Below, piece after piece: positions 55,948 through 64,000 of a stretch of DNA of 64,000 nucleotides. The position numbers and the translations under genes are program-made. Position 1 is the first letter of the stretch; each line of letters begins with the position of its first letter. This stretch comes from Bemisia tabaci. Its lineage: Eukaryota; Arthropoda; Insecta; Hemiptera; Aleyrodidae. The stretch is from assembly GCF_918797505.1 (NCBI RefSeq), contig NC_092798.1:49312985-49376984 (forward strand). Direction: 5' to 3'. The notes below the pieces were generated by a model, which saw only the letters and a program-made list of their open reading frames with translations, was not told where the DNA came from and ran no database searches.

Positions 55948-56149
55948 TAGATTTAAATGGACCGCGTCAAGCAAAAAGAAACCAAGCCACATTAGCTACT
56001 ACCAAATTTGATTGCGTATTATAATTTTTTACATGAAAACGATTGTGCAGATTTTTGTGCAAATAAACAGTGAATTTTCTGCATAGCACGGAGCAAATTT
56101 TCAAAGGAATCCGCACAAACGTTCTCTTGTCAATAATTGAAGTTCCCAG

Positions 56150-56245
56150 TTAAAATTGGCAATAGCTGAAGTGGCTAGGTTCCCCTCTGCTAAACGTGGT
56201 ACAAATGGAGGAAACCCGGTTTTGCCAAATCGCTGGATCTGCTCC
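56150..56245. mobile_element. Fragment of a family M hAT MITE
   Basis: CAAATGGAGGAAACCCGGTT and TTGCCAAATCGCTGGATCTG match the right half of 5335-5493. The left half is diverged. Confidence 0.55.
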
Positions 56246-56613
56246 CGTTTTCCACAGAGAATATTTTCTTCGCCCACATCTGCCACAAGCCCGAGCATCC
56301 CGGACAAAAGGCGGACGTTACGACAAAGTGCTAAATTCAAATCCGAAAAGCTTTGATTCGAGTAAGTTCCGACTTTGGCGCGGGGAATGCCTTTGTCGTT
56401 CGCAGACTCCACTTTGGACGGGGACCAAAGTTTCGGACTCGGACGAGCCGATGAGCTTGGAATGTAAACCAGTCCGGTTCTTCCGTCCGTCTGTTGTGTT
56501 TATCAAAACTCCCGCCGGGTCCCGGGTTCCGGGCTTCGACACGACTTTTTGGCATTTCGGCTTTGATCCGATCTCCGAGTTCTTGCTCAGGAGCTGAGGC
56601 TGGGCCCCAGCCT

Positions 56614-56743
56614 AATTGGACGTGTTTCTGCCAAACGGAACTATGTGCATTACGACGTGCTCTCTATTATGCATGTATTCTTATGGGTCTCAGGGCTCAT
56701 GTCGTAATGCACTTAGTTCCGTTTGGCAGAAACGCGTTCAATT
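56614..56743. mobile_element. Hairpin MITE, family E (copy 4)
   Basis: AATTGGACGTGTTTCTGCCA and CGGAACTATGTGCATTACGA mirrored at the right. CCT on both sides may be a 3-bp TSD but is not repeated in other copies. Confidence 0.85.
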
Positions 56744-57005
56744 CCTCCCACTCGGAATGCTGGATATCCCTTTGGTACCCAGCCAAAAGCGCTTCTCCGT
56801 TTTAATTGATACTTCTTCGGGCCTGAGGACAGAAAGCCTGCCGGGTGGCTAATACTTCTCATTCGTTTTAGTAATCGCCGTGTCCTCAGCGTTACCAAAT
56901 TATAAGATAAAATCGCAGTCACAGTGTTAAAAGTGAAGAGTTAGGTGCTAAAACGGCCCGAGTGGGATCGGGATTTTATATATTGTCATTATTATGTGGA
57001 AAAAT

Positions 57006-57434
57006 GAGGGGCTTGGAGGACAAAGCGCATAAGTGCAGTTTTTGAAAAAATGAGATATTAATGATTTCCAGTAAAAATAGTCTTAATGCAAAAAATAATA
57101 GGGTTTAAATTAATAATTAAAAATACCATTCTTATGTTACATATTATTCTCATTACTATTAACTCATTACTATTATATTAACCTAAATATCATAATCGAG
57201 GGGCTTGGAGGATGAGTGCAGTTTTTATAAATTAAGTTATCAATGATATCAAGTAAAACTAGTCTTAATGCATATTCTGTGAAAAATTCGCTCCCGAATT
57301 CCAATCTTTAAGCATCATAAAGTCTGTTTGAAATTTCTTTCTGCCATGAGGATCCATGTAATTTTGAAAGTTCGAACACGTATTTCTTGAAGTAGCAAAA
57401 GCTGCAGTTATGCGTTTTGTCCTGCAAGCCCCTC
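57006..57434. mobile_element. Two family K MITEs, one partial
   Basis: 57006-57095 is the left half only (GAGGGGCTTGGAGGACAAAG then GCGCATAAGTGCAG). 57198-57434 is complete: GAGGGGCTTGGAGGATGAG to CTGCAAGCCCCTC, with GTCTTAATGCATATTCTGTG inside. Both face the same way. Confidence 0.75.
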
Positions 57435-57482
57435 AAATTTTCAAATTCTTCTTTTCTTTTTTCTTCGAAACCCCTATTTGCA

Positions 57483-57697
57483 CACGGTAAAAAATGAGAT
57501 TGCTGATTTAACAATTTTGTGGTCAAAAAACGTGTCCGACATGTTTCAATGTAGATTTTACGATAAAGGAATGCTAATTTGACCACCTTGTTGTTAAATC
57601 AGCTTTCCCTTATTGTAAAATGGACGTTTAATTGAGACATGTCGGACATATTGTTTAACAATTTAACCGCTAAATTAGCAATCCATCATTTTCCGTG
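57483..57697. mobile_element. CACGG-ended MITE, TSD CA
   Basis: Ends CACGGTAAAAAATGAGATTG and the complement of CACGGAAAATGATGGATTGC, flanked by CA both sides. The arms pair through GTCCGACATGT and its complement. 215 bp. Confidence 0.8.
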
Positions 57698-58164
57698 CAT
57701 CCCACCTATAGGTCAAAAGTGATTCTATGCAAGAACGGCGCAAGTAATCTAAGCAATAATTATGATCAAGAGAAGGCATACAATTTCCGTGGCGTGTCAA
57801 TACAAGCCGTAGCTGCATAAGTCGATAGAAACCGAAATGAAGTTTGAGCAATTGGAGCTCCGCACGGAGGGAAATGTAAACGGGGACTGCATTTATGGCG
57901 CATGTAAGTCCCAAGGTAATCCCGGCGTGAGTTATGTAACAAAACACACTGAATAATTAGAGGGGAAAGAAATTGAATGGGTCAGAATGTTGAAGTCACG
58001 TTCGAGAGGAACATTCAAAGGAGAGTTCCGGAGATTTAAGACTCAAAGTTACGAATATTAATGCGATGCGGCATGCTGGATTGCTGGATGCACCCGCCTC
58101 CAAATCGTCGCGAAAATTTGAACTTTTGTATCAGAGGAGAAAGCTAGAAGCAGAGCCAAATTGT
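57698..58164. other. No gene seen
   Basis: A 90-codon minus frame at 57675-57947 has no domain and overlaps the preceding MITE. Confidence 0.35.
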
Positions 58165-58260
58165 GACGTGATGTGCCGCTTGAGCTTTCAGACGTTGCCA
58201 AATTTCTTTCGATAAACTACGAGTTTCCAGGGAAGTCTGAGAATATTTCCCTTCTGAATT
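58165..58260. mobile_element. Left half of a family D MITE
   Basis: GCCGCTTGAGCTTTCAGACG, TTGCCAAATTTCTTTCGATA and TACGAGTTTCCAGGGAA follow family D, without a right end. Confidence 0.6.
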
Positions 58261-58660
58261 GTTCAGAGAATTTGATTCGCGATTTGATTAAAGGATCTGA
58301 AAAGGAGAGCTATCGACAAGGGTCGTTTTTGCATGGACCCACCACACCTGAATTTCCTCAACTCTACGAATTTTTGCGCATTGAAGGTCTATATTTGACG
58401 GGATGCATCATGCTTTCCGGTCTAATTAAAGGTCTGACACTGTCTTAATCACGGTCTGAAGTCCGATATTGGCGAAAAGTGCGGATTTTTCGGCATTCGG
58501 CCGCAAACTTGCTAAACTTGCATTTGTCGCCAAAATGTTTATAAATGAGCGTTTTCCCGCAAAAATGAGTAAATTTATGCAAAAATTAAATCAAGTACGT
58601 GCCTTACAAATGAAGGATCGTAACAATTGTAATAATTAATCATTCTAGATAATTTGAATT

Positions 58661-58907
58661 AAGGGCCTTGGAGGACAAAGCGCATAAGTGTGTTTTTGGG
58701 AAAAATTGAGATATCAATGATTTCAAGTGAAACTAGTCTTAATGCATATTCTGTGAAAAAGTCGCTCATCAATTCCAATTTTAAGCATCGAAAAGTCAGT
58801 TTGAGCTTTCTTTCCGCCATAAGGATCCATGTACTTCCGAAACTTCAAACACGTATCTCTCGAAATAGCAAAAACTGCACTTATGCGCAGTGTCTCCCAA
58901 GCCCATC
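58661..58907. mobile_element. MITE, family K, TSD AATT
   Basis: AAGGGCCTTGGAGGACAAAG at the left and CCCAAGCCCATC at the right, flanked by AATT (58657-58660, 58908-58911). The interior matches 57198-57434 closely. The right AATT is also the left TSD of the next element. Confidence 0.8.
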
Positions 58908-58911
58908 AATT

Positions 58912-59048
58912 GGACTGCATTTTGCAATTTGGAACTACAAATTCTGACTCGGTTTAAAAACATCGTGTGTGCCTTTAGCTTCCCTAATCACATAAGTGTT
59001 CTTTCAGATGAGCCAGAATTTATAGTTCCAAATTGCAAAATGCAGTCC
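58912..59048. mobile_element. MITE, family G, TSD AATT
   Basis: 137 bp, GGACTGCATTTTGCAATTTG and a perfect mirror, flanked by AATT (58908-58911, 59049-59052). The arms pair almost fully through ACTACAAATTCTG. Confidence 0.95.
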
Positions 59049-59167
59049 AATTTTTAGGTTGGCCGCTTCTTGGATCCTAAAAGCTCCATAATCCAACCTC
59101 TAAAATTACCGACTTGTCCGCACTCTCCTCATATGGGTGCTCAAATCACGCCTTTAACATTGTAGAG

Positions 59168-59665
59168 AATGGGGATGTTGCATGTGTGAGGGATTTGCGA
59201 TTTGACCATTGATTCTTTTGTATAAAAGTTCGCGAGAAACACGATGGTGCCACTGGTTTTCTCTGAAATCATCTCCCAAGCTCAAAAAAAGCTCTCAAAG
59301 TGAGGCCAAAATGGAGGGGATATCCCACCCTACCCTGAGAGTCCACCTCTACATCAAAACAAACTCTCCATGCAAAGATAGGGAGCAAATACATTAGCAG
59401 GATTGCCACTTTATTTGGGGACTAGAAAACTGAAAACACGGCAACCCTGCTAATATATTTGCTCCCTATCTTTGCATGGAGAGTTTTTTTGATGTAAATG
59501 TGGACTCTCAGGGTAGCGTGGGATATCCCCTCCATTTTGGCCTCAACTTGAGAGCTTGAGAGATGATTTCAGAGAAAACCAGTGGCACCATCGTGTTTCT
59601 CGCGAACTTTTACATTATAATCAAGGGTCAAATCGCAAATCCCTCACACATGCAACATCCCCATT
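59168..59665. mobile_element. Foldback MITE, family A (copy 3)
   Basis: 498 bp, AATGGGGATGTTGCATGTGT and mirror. The closest of the family A copies to a perfect hairpin; centre near 59415. Confidence 0.9.
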
Positions 59666-60200
59666 GATTTCCTCGTAAATTGGCAACGTGGTTTTACGAG
59701 GCCGGAACGTCGCGTCGCGTCGAGTCGGAAGCCGCGCCATCTGTCGTCCGTCGCCGGGAACGGGGTGTACGCCTGTAATCACACATGGACATAAAACGGG
59801 AATAAAACATGGCGGAATAATAGCCTCATAAAACTGTGTATTGCGTATTATCTCTGTATTATGCATATCACCGGCCGGCCTCCTTCGCTCCGCCGTGCTC
59901 CCTTAATCACCCGGGGGCCCTTCAAGCCTCGCCCGCGGTTACGTTTCACGCTACGTGACAGTTTAAACAGGCGTTTTCCTTGAGTTTAATTCAATTTCCT
60001 CGCTTTTTTTACTCTCTACGCCGGGGATCCTGCTTTCCTACGAGCGTAAATGGTGTTCTTCAATGTAGCCTTAAACAGCGCGCAGAATGGAGGAGAGAGC
60101 CGGTGCATTCCCCAGGGATAGATTTCAAGGTTCCAGGTCTTATTCGACTACATTTAGACTCCATTTTGCAATGAGAAACTACTATTTTTTGCTCTTTGTA
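59666..60200. other. GC-rich single-copy patch, then a family G end fragment
   Basis: 59680-59960 is GC-rich (GTCGCGTCGCGTCGAGTCGG and GGCCGGCC words) and single-copy. 60150-60198 (GACTCCATTTTGCAATGAGA) is one end of a family G element cut by the next insertion or by decay. Confidence 0.4.
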
Positions 60201-60509
60201 CACTGAGAAAAATATTTGTGTTCTTTCGTTAATTTTGGTTAAAATAAGAAGTGAAACTTGAACCAACGCAAATTTTGTGTTGATTTTGGTACAGTTTGTT
60301 GGGCGTTAAGTGTAGAAAACAATGGAGAGACCGGGAAAATGCATTTACCTATTGTGACGTTGGTATTCAACACTCGTTGTTTTTTTAATTGAATTTCTTC
60401 AAGAAAACAAGCCGGTATTTTTTCTTGAAAGTTTCAACCGAAGGCTAGGGTTATTTTGTGTTTTACTTCCCGTATTAACCAAAACTTTTGGGTTGAAATT
60501 TCTCTGGTG
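60201..60509. mobile_element. CACTGAG-ended MITE, TSD TA
   Basis: CACTGAGAAAAATATTTGTG at the left and the complement of CACCAGAGAAATTTCAACCC at the right, flanked by TA both sides. The arms have TTAATTTTGGTT and AACCAAAACTTTTGG. Confidence 0.75.
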
Positions 60510-60559
60510 TAGTAAGTCCATCATTTCCACCAATGTCCGTTTGAACCACCCGTTTCAAC

Positions 60560-61050
60560 CAATTGGTATCGCTTCATTCCTTCTCTGTCTTCTTTGTCTA
60601 AAGCTTTGTCTTGCAATTTCAATAATAAAATTTATATACCTGAACTTTTTCAATGCAAGGAACAAACCATCCTAGAATTTGACATGAGGAGTCGTCTCCT
60701 TTCTCTCATCTCTTGTCTGCAATTAATTTCAATAATGCAATCCATATTTCGACTTTATTTCAATGCAAGGAACAAACCATCCTAGAATTTGACATGAGGA
60801 TATCGCTTCATTTCTTCTCTGTCTTTTTTGTCAACAGCTTTGTCTATCAATTTCAATAATGCAATTTACGCACCTGGACTTTTTTTTTCGATGCAAGGAA
60901 CAAACCATCCTAGAATTTGACGTATGCGATCGCTTCATTTCCTCCCTGTCTTGTTTGTCTATAGCTTTGTCCAACGATTTCAATTACTCAATTTATATAC
61001 CTAAACTTTTTTTCGATGCAAGGAACAAACCACCCTAGATTTCGACATGA
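60560..61050 (+). repeat. Four-unit tandem array, 110-128-bp units
   Basis: The word ATGCAAGGAACAAACCA recurs at 60653, 60763, 60891 and 61016, each followed by TCCTAGAATTTGACATGAGG or a variant and preceded by TTTCAATAATGCAATTTA. Units differ by substitutions and small indels. No frame runs through the array. Confidence 0.85.
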
Positions 61051-61792
61051 TGAGGTGTCGGGCCGTCGGGCGCGCTTCCTTGCGCGCGGAGAGGAAAAGC
61101 ACCCGGAAAAAGTTGAGGAGCCACTTGGTGGCCCGTTCGGAGGTATCAGATTTCCTCGGAGAAGGCAAAACACTAACTGCGTGTTATCATGACTGTTTGG
61201 AAACACTCCAAGTCGACACGGAATGTCGCTCTGCTGCGCCGCACAGCGCCCCCGGGGTTGCCTCGACGGCGAGCAGCCATCGGAAAACTACCCCTCGGAA
61301 AATGCGGTTCGGAGCTCGATTTGGCCACCGAAAAATGTGGTATTCAAGGAATATTTGCCAACTGTCCCGCTGTGATGCGATTACCCTCATACCGGCACTC
61401 TTTTGACGTAAGGGCGTATGTCTGTTTCTACATGAGCCCCGAAAGTGTCGAGTTATAGGGACGACAGGGCTGTCGTTGAGATTCAGGTACGCTCTTATGT
61501 CACACGTGCGACGGAACTTTTAGTGCGCTTTTTATAACGTATTGTTAAAAGACTCGGTGGTGAGGTTGCTCAGGGTCAAAAGACATGGTGATATTAGCCT
61601 GTAGGCTGCCAGCATGGAGCGCAGTGGGTTTTGTTCCGGGTGTCTATCTGCGACGGAAATAAAACGGGAGCCAACGACGGTGAAATTTCCAAGACGCGTC
61701 TCTCAATGGCGCTGTTTTGAATATTTCTGCTCTTGTTCTAGTTCTATGCGGGAATATTATCGCATCGGCAACTTCCGTACTCTTTCCGTCTA
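61051..61792. other. No gene; GC-rich to 61400
   Basis: Frames at 61047-61458 are Arg/Ser-rich and without domain. 61403-61510 has a weak inverted pair (GACGTAAGGGCGTATG with CGCTCTTATGTC). Confidence 0.35.
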
Positions 61793-62205
61793 CACTGAAA
61801 AAAAATTTCGGTGTATTTACGAAGAAAAGGGTAAAATTACCAAGAATTCAGGGTTCTATTTGATTCCAGTTTTTTCTTGGTAAAAGTACCATTTATGGAA
61901 TTGGTAATTTTACCGAGAAATCTCGGTAAAATTATCGAACTTTCTCGGTAATTTTACTGGACCCCGGTACAAACGCCAATATTTTTTATCGACTGTGGTA
62001 GAATTACCGAGATAAAATGGCAAAGTTACCGGGAATTGATTACCAATAATAGTGGTATCCTTACCTGAAAAAAACAGTAAATATACCGGTTTTTAGGTAA
62101 GCTTACCTGTCTGTCTTGGTAAAATTACCAATAATTGGTAAAAAAAGTGAGATGGTAAAGGTACCAACGGATCTTGGTAAAAACGCCGAGAATTTTTTTT
62201 CAGTG
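61793..62205. mobile_element. CACTGAAAA-ended MITE
   Basis: CACTGAAAAAAAATTTCGG and the complement of CACTGAAAAAAAATTCTCGG. The interior is filled with GGTAAAATTACC-type palindromes. Flanks TA and TG, so only a partial 2-bp TSD. Confidence 0.75.
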
Positions 62206-62648
62206 TGAATTGGTGAGTTGCGCTGGTAACAGAATCGGTTTTTGATGCTTAATTCTTGAGGATTAGCTGAAAAATAATAAGGTCTTTCCAAACAGCATTT
62301 TTCAACGTTCAATATTGACCGAGATATCGCCCTTTGAAAAGTCTGGGTTTCGACGTCGATCATTGCGGAAGTGACACCCTTGGTTTCTTCCACCTTGTTT
62401 TCATTAGTCAGTATGACGCTCATTTGTAGTAGTTACTCAACGTGAAACTCGGATGAAAGCAATGTGGAAGACACAAAGAATGTCACTACCGAGATGGATG
62501 TCGTCGAAACCTCGACTTTTCAAAGGGTCATCTTGGTTAGTATTGAACGTTGAATGTTGCTGTTTGGACGAATCTTATTATTTTCAGCTAATCTACAAGA
62601 ATCAAGCACAAAAAACAATTCTGTGATCAGCGCAATTGACCCATTCAA
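62206..62648. mobile_element. 0.44-kb foldback
   Basis: The left arm (GAATTGGTGAGTTGCGCTGG, GATTAGCTGAAAAATAATAA, CTTTGAAAAGTC, GGTTTCGACGTCGAT) is mirrored by the right arm (AATTGACCCATTC at the end) with about 80% identity. The centre is near 62425. It abuts the CACTG element directly. Confidence 0.75.
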
Positions 62649-62874
62649 ATTTCTAACAGAAAATTTTACAATCTTTTTTCTGATCACCTCCAACTTAAAA
62701 AGTCAATATAATTTTAAATGAAAACTACAGTCATATTTTTCCTAACAATTGATGGAGCTCTGGTATATGAGAGGGATTTTCAAATTTAGTACTTTTTCTG
62801 ATGTAAAATTTCGAGAGAAATATGATGGTATCGCTGGGTTCAAATTATTCAATGTAGCACGGTTGCGTCAGTGT

Positions 62875-63040
62875 GAAAGGCATATTAGCGCCTGCAAGAC
62901 TCTAGGAATACTTCACGAATCGCGCGTACACCACAATGCGCGCTCTACTCATTGAAAATTCGCAATTGGTGTGATGTCCGCGCAATGCGTGGAGTATTCC
63001 TTCAGTCTTGCAGGCGCTAATATGCGTTTTACGTCGACAC
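62875..63040. mobile_element. Foldback, family P
   Basis: GAAAGGCATATTAGCGCCTG, CAAGACTCTAGGAATACTTC and ACCACAATGCG are mirrored by CGCAATGCGTGGAGTATTCC and CAGGCGCTAATATGCG. Related modules occur at about 12590-12790. Confidence 0.75.
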
Positions 63041-63237
63041 GACCGGACGGCCGCGCTATATTTAATAATGACCATGAGATGGTCGAATTTTAATATCCTA
63101 ACCTAAGTTAAAATCCCGAACGGTTTTTTTTTTTGTCGTAATGAATCTGATTTCTCTCAGTTCATCCCCTTCTAAAAACAAGGAAAAATCTTTCGTATAA
63201 AGCCTCCTAAAATTCCACCTCACGGCGGAAATCGTAA

Positions 63238-63400
63238 CAACGGCGAGGCGTGAATGATCGATTATCGATTTTTCTTCATTTAAGGCCGTGGTAAGTAATC
63301 GATTTTCAAGCGTTCGTTGCGAACACCCTGCTCACCGATCCTGTTCCATAAGTTTAAATGGCAGACCAATCGATATATCGCAAAGCACGCCACACCGCTG
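63238..63400. mobile_element. hAT-like MITE, family B (older copy)
   Basis: CAACGGCGAGGCGTGAATGA to GCAAAGCACGCCACACCGCTG with the hairpin tip GTTCGTTGCGAAC. No surviving TSD. Confidence 0.7.
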
Positions 63401-63981
63401 ACACTTATTTTCGTCTCTCTGACGTAATGGCGTATCTCAATTTTCACGTGACCTTTTTTCTCCATATAATTTCATACTTTTCAGAGCTCAGGTGGGAGTA
63501 GTGATCCGCGCTTACGACTTATTTGCCTAATCCGAGCGGGAAACGGCCCGACCCGACTCGAGAGTTACTGACACTGATTGCGGATCGAAAGTGAAGGAGG
63601 TTGTAACACTCATCCTCGGTGCGCGGGGGGCGGGTTGGGGCGAGCGGCCGGCACTTTTTGAGTGGAGGAAGGGCCGCGACAAGGGCGTAAGGGTGTTAAC
63701 GACGGACGGCCCTTCGGTGACAAGTCCGCGAGACCCGGTAATAATGTTACCGCCTTTTTATCACGTTATTGAGCGCCCAAGTCCTCGCTTGCCCTGCCGT
63801 CCGTTATCGCCCGCGAGGGTGCACGCGGGTCAGTAAGGGTAGTTGTTAACGCACTCGCTTTGAGCCTCCATGAGCGTCTTCCTCTAATAAGGTGTATCTA
63901 TAGCGGGAATAAGAGTCGATTCTAAGAATCGTGTTCATAGTCGTTCTGTAAACAGCTACTTTTCTCAGGAAACACAATTTG
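63401..63981. other. No gene; GC-rich single-copy patch
   Basis: 63500-63840 has GGGGCGGG/CGGGTTGGGG words; the 81-codon frame there has no domain. Confidence 0.35.
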
Positions 63982-64000
63982 AGGGGCTTGGGGGACAAGG
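63982..64000. mobile_element. Family K MITE cut by the window edge
   Basis: GAGGGGCTTGGGGGACAAGG is the family K left end; the rest lies outside the window. Confidence 0.6.

Overview
The window reads as repeat-packed, AT-rich non-coding DNA from an animal nuclear genome, most likely an insect. The evidence is an RTE-type LINE, a DUF7869-type DNA transposon, many short inverted-repeat elements (MITEs), and the absence of operons, ribosome binding sites or a compact gene layout. The mix of elements would suit a hemipteran such as a whitefly or relative, but that is only an impression; no host gene, rRNA or tRNA is present to fix the taxon. No host protein-coding exon can be supported. Nearly all open frames under about 160 codons are chance frames or lie inside repeats, so the window is probably a large intron or an intergenic stretch.

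Layout. 1-6 kb: a 1.76 kb foldback element (357-2116), a 0.5 kb foldback, several MITEs and a GC-rich single-copy island. 7-10 kb: a 2.8 kb non-autonomous hAT element (7195-9994) with perfect 29-bp ends, holding a direct duplication and nested elements. 10-26 kb: hAT MITEs with 8-bp target-site duplications (TSDs), CACTG-ended elements with 2-bp TSDs, and a TAAT-rich GC island near 16 kb. 27-41 kb: large foldbacks (27593-28208, 29127-29577, 35163-36121, 39565-39827), a 133-bp tandem array with dimeric order (31759-32400) and a duplicated block (37605-38637). 41-46 kb: nested hAT and other MITEs. 46.3-50.1 kb: the only substantial coding region, a DNA transposon bounded by 32-bp inverted ends that contains a frameshifted transposase-like gene and an 821-codon RTE polymerase frame; a broken second RTE copy lies beyond it in the opposite direction. 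50.8-64 kb: further MITEs, a 4-unit tandem array and a run of abutting insertions.

What ties the window together is mobile-element biology. At least four size classes can be sorted by their own TSDs: 8 bp (hAT), 4 bp (four families, superfamily open), 2 bp (CACTG ends, CACTA/EnSpm-like) and TTAA. Copies share ends but no transposase is present for most of them, so they must be moved by enzymes encoded elsewhere. Several nestings give an order of insertion. The items most worth following are the DUF7869 transposon, the 4-bp-TSD families, the very long palindromes and a hammerhead-like core inside one foldback. All family assignments come from reading the sequence; no database search was made.
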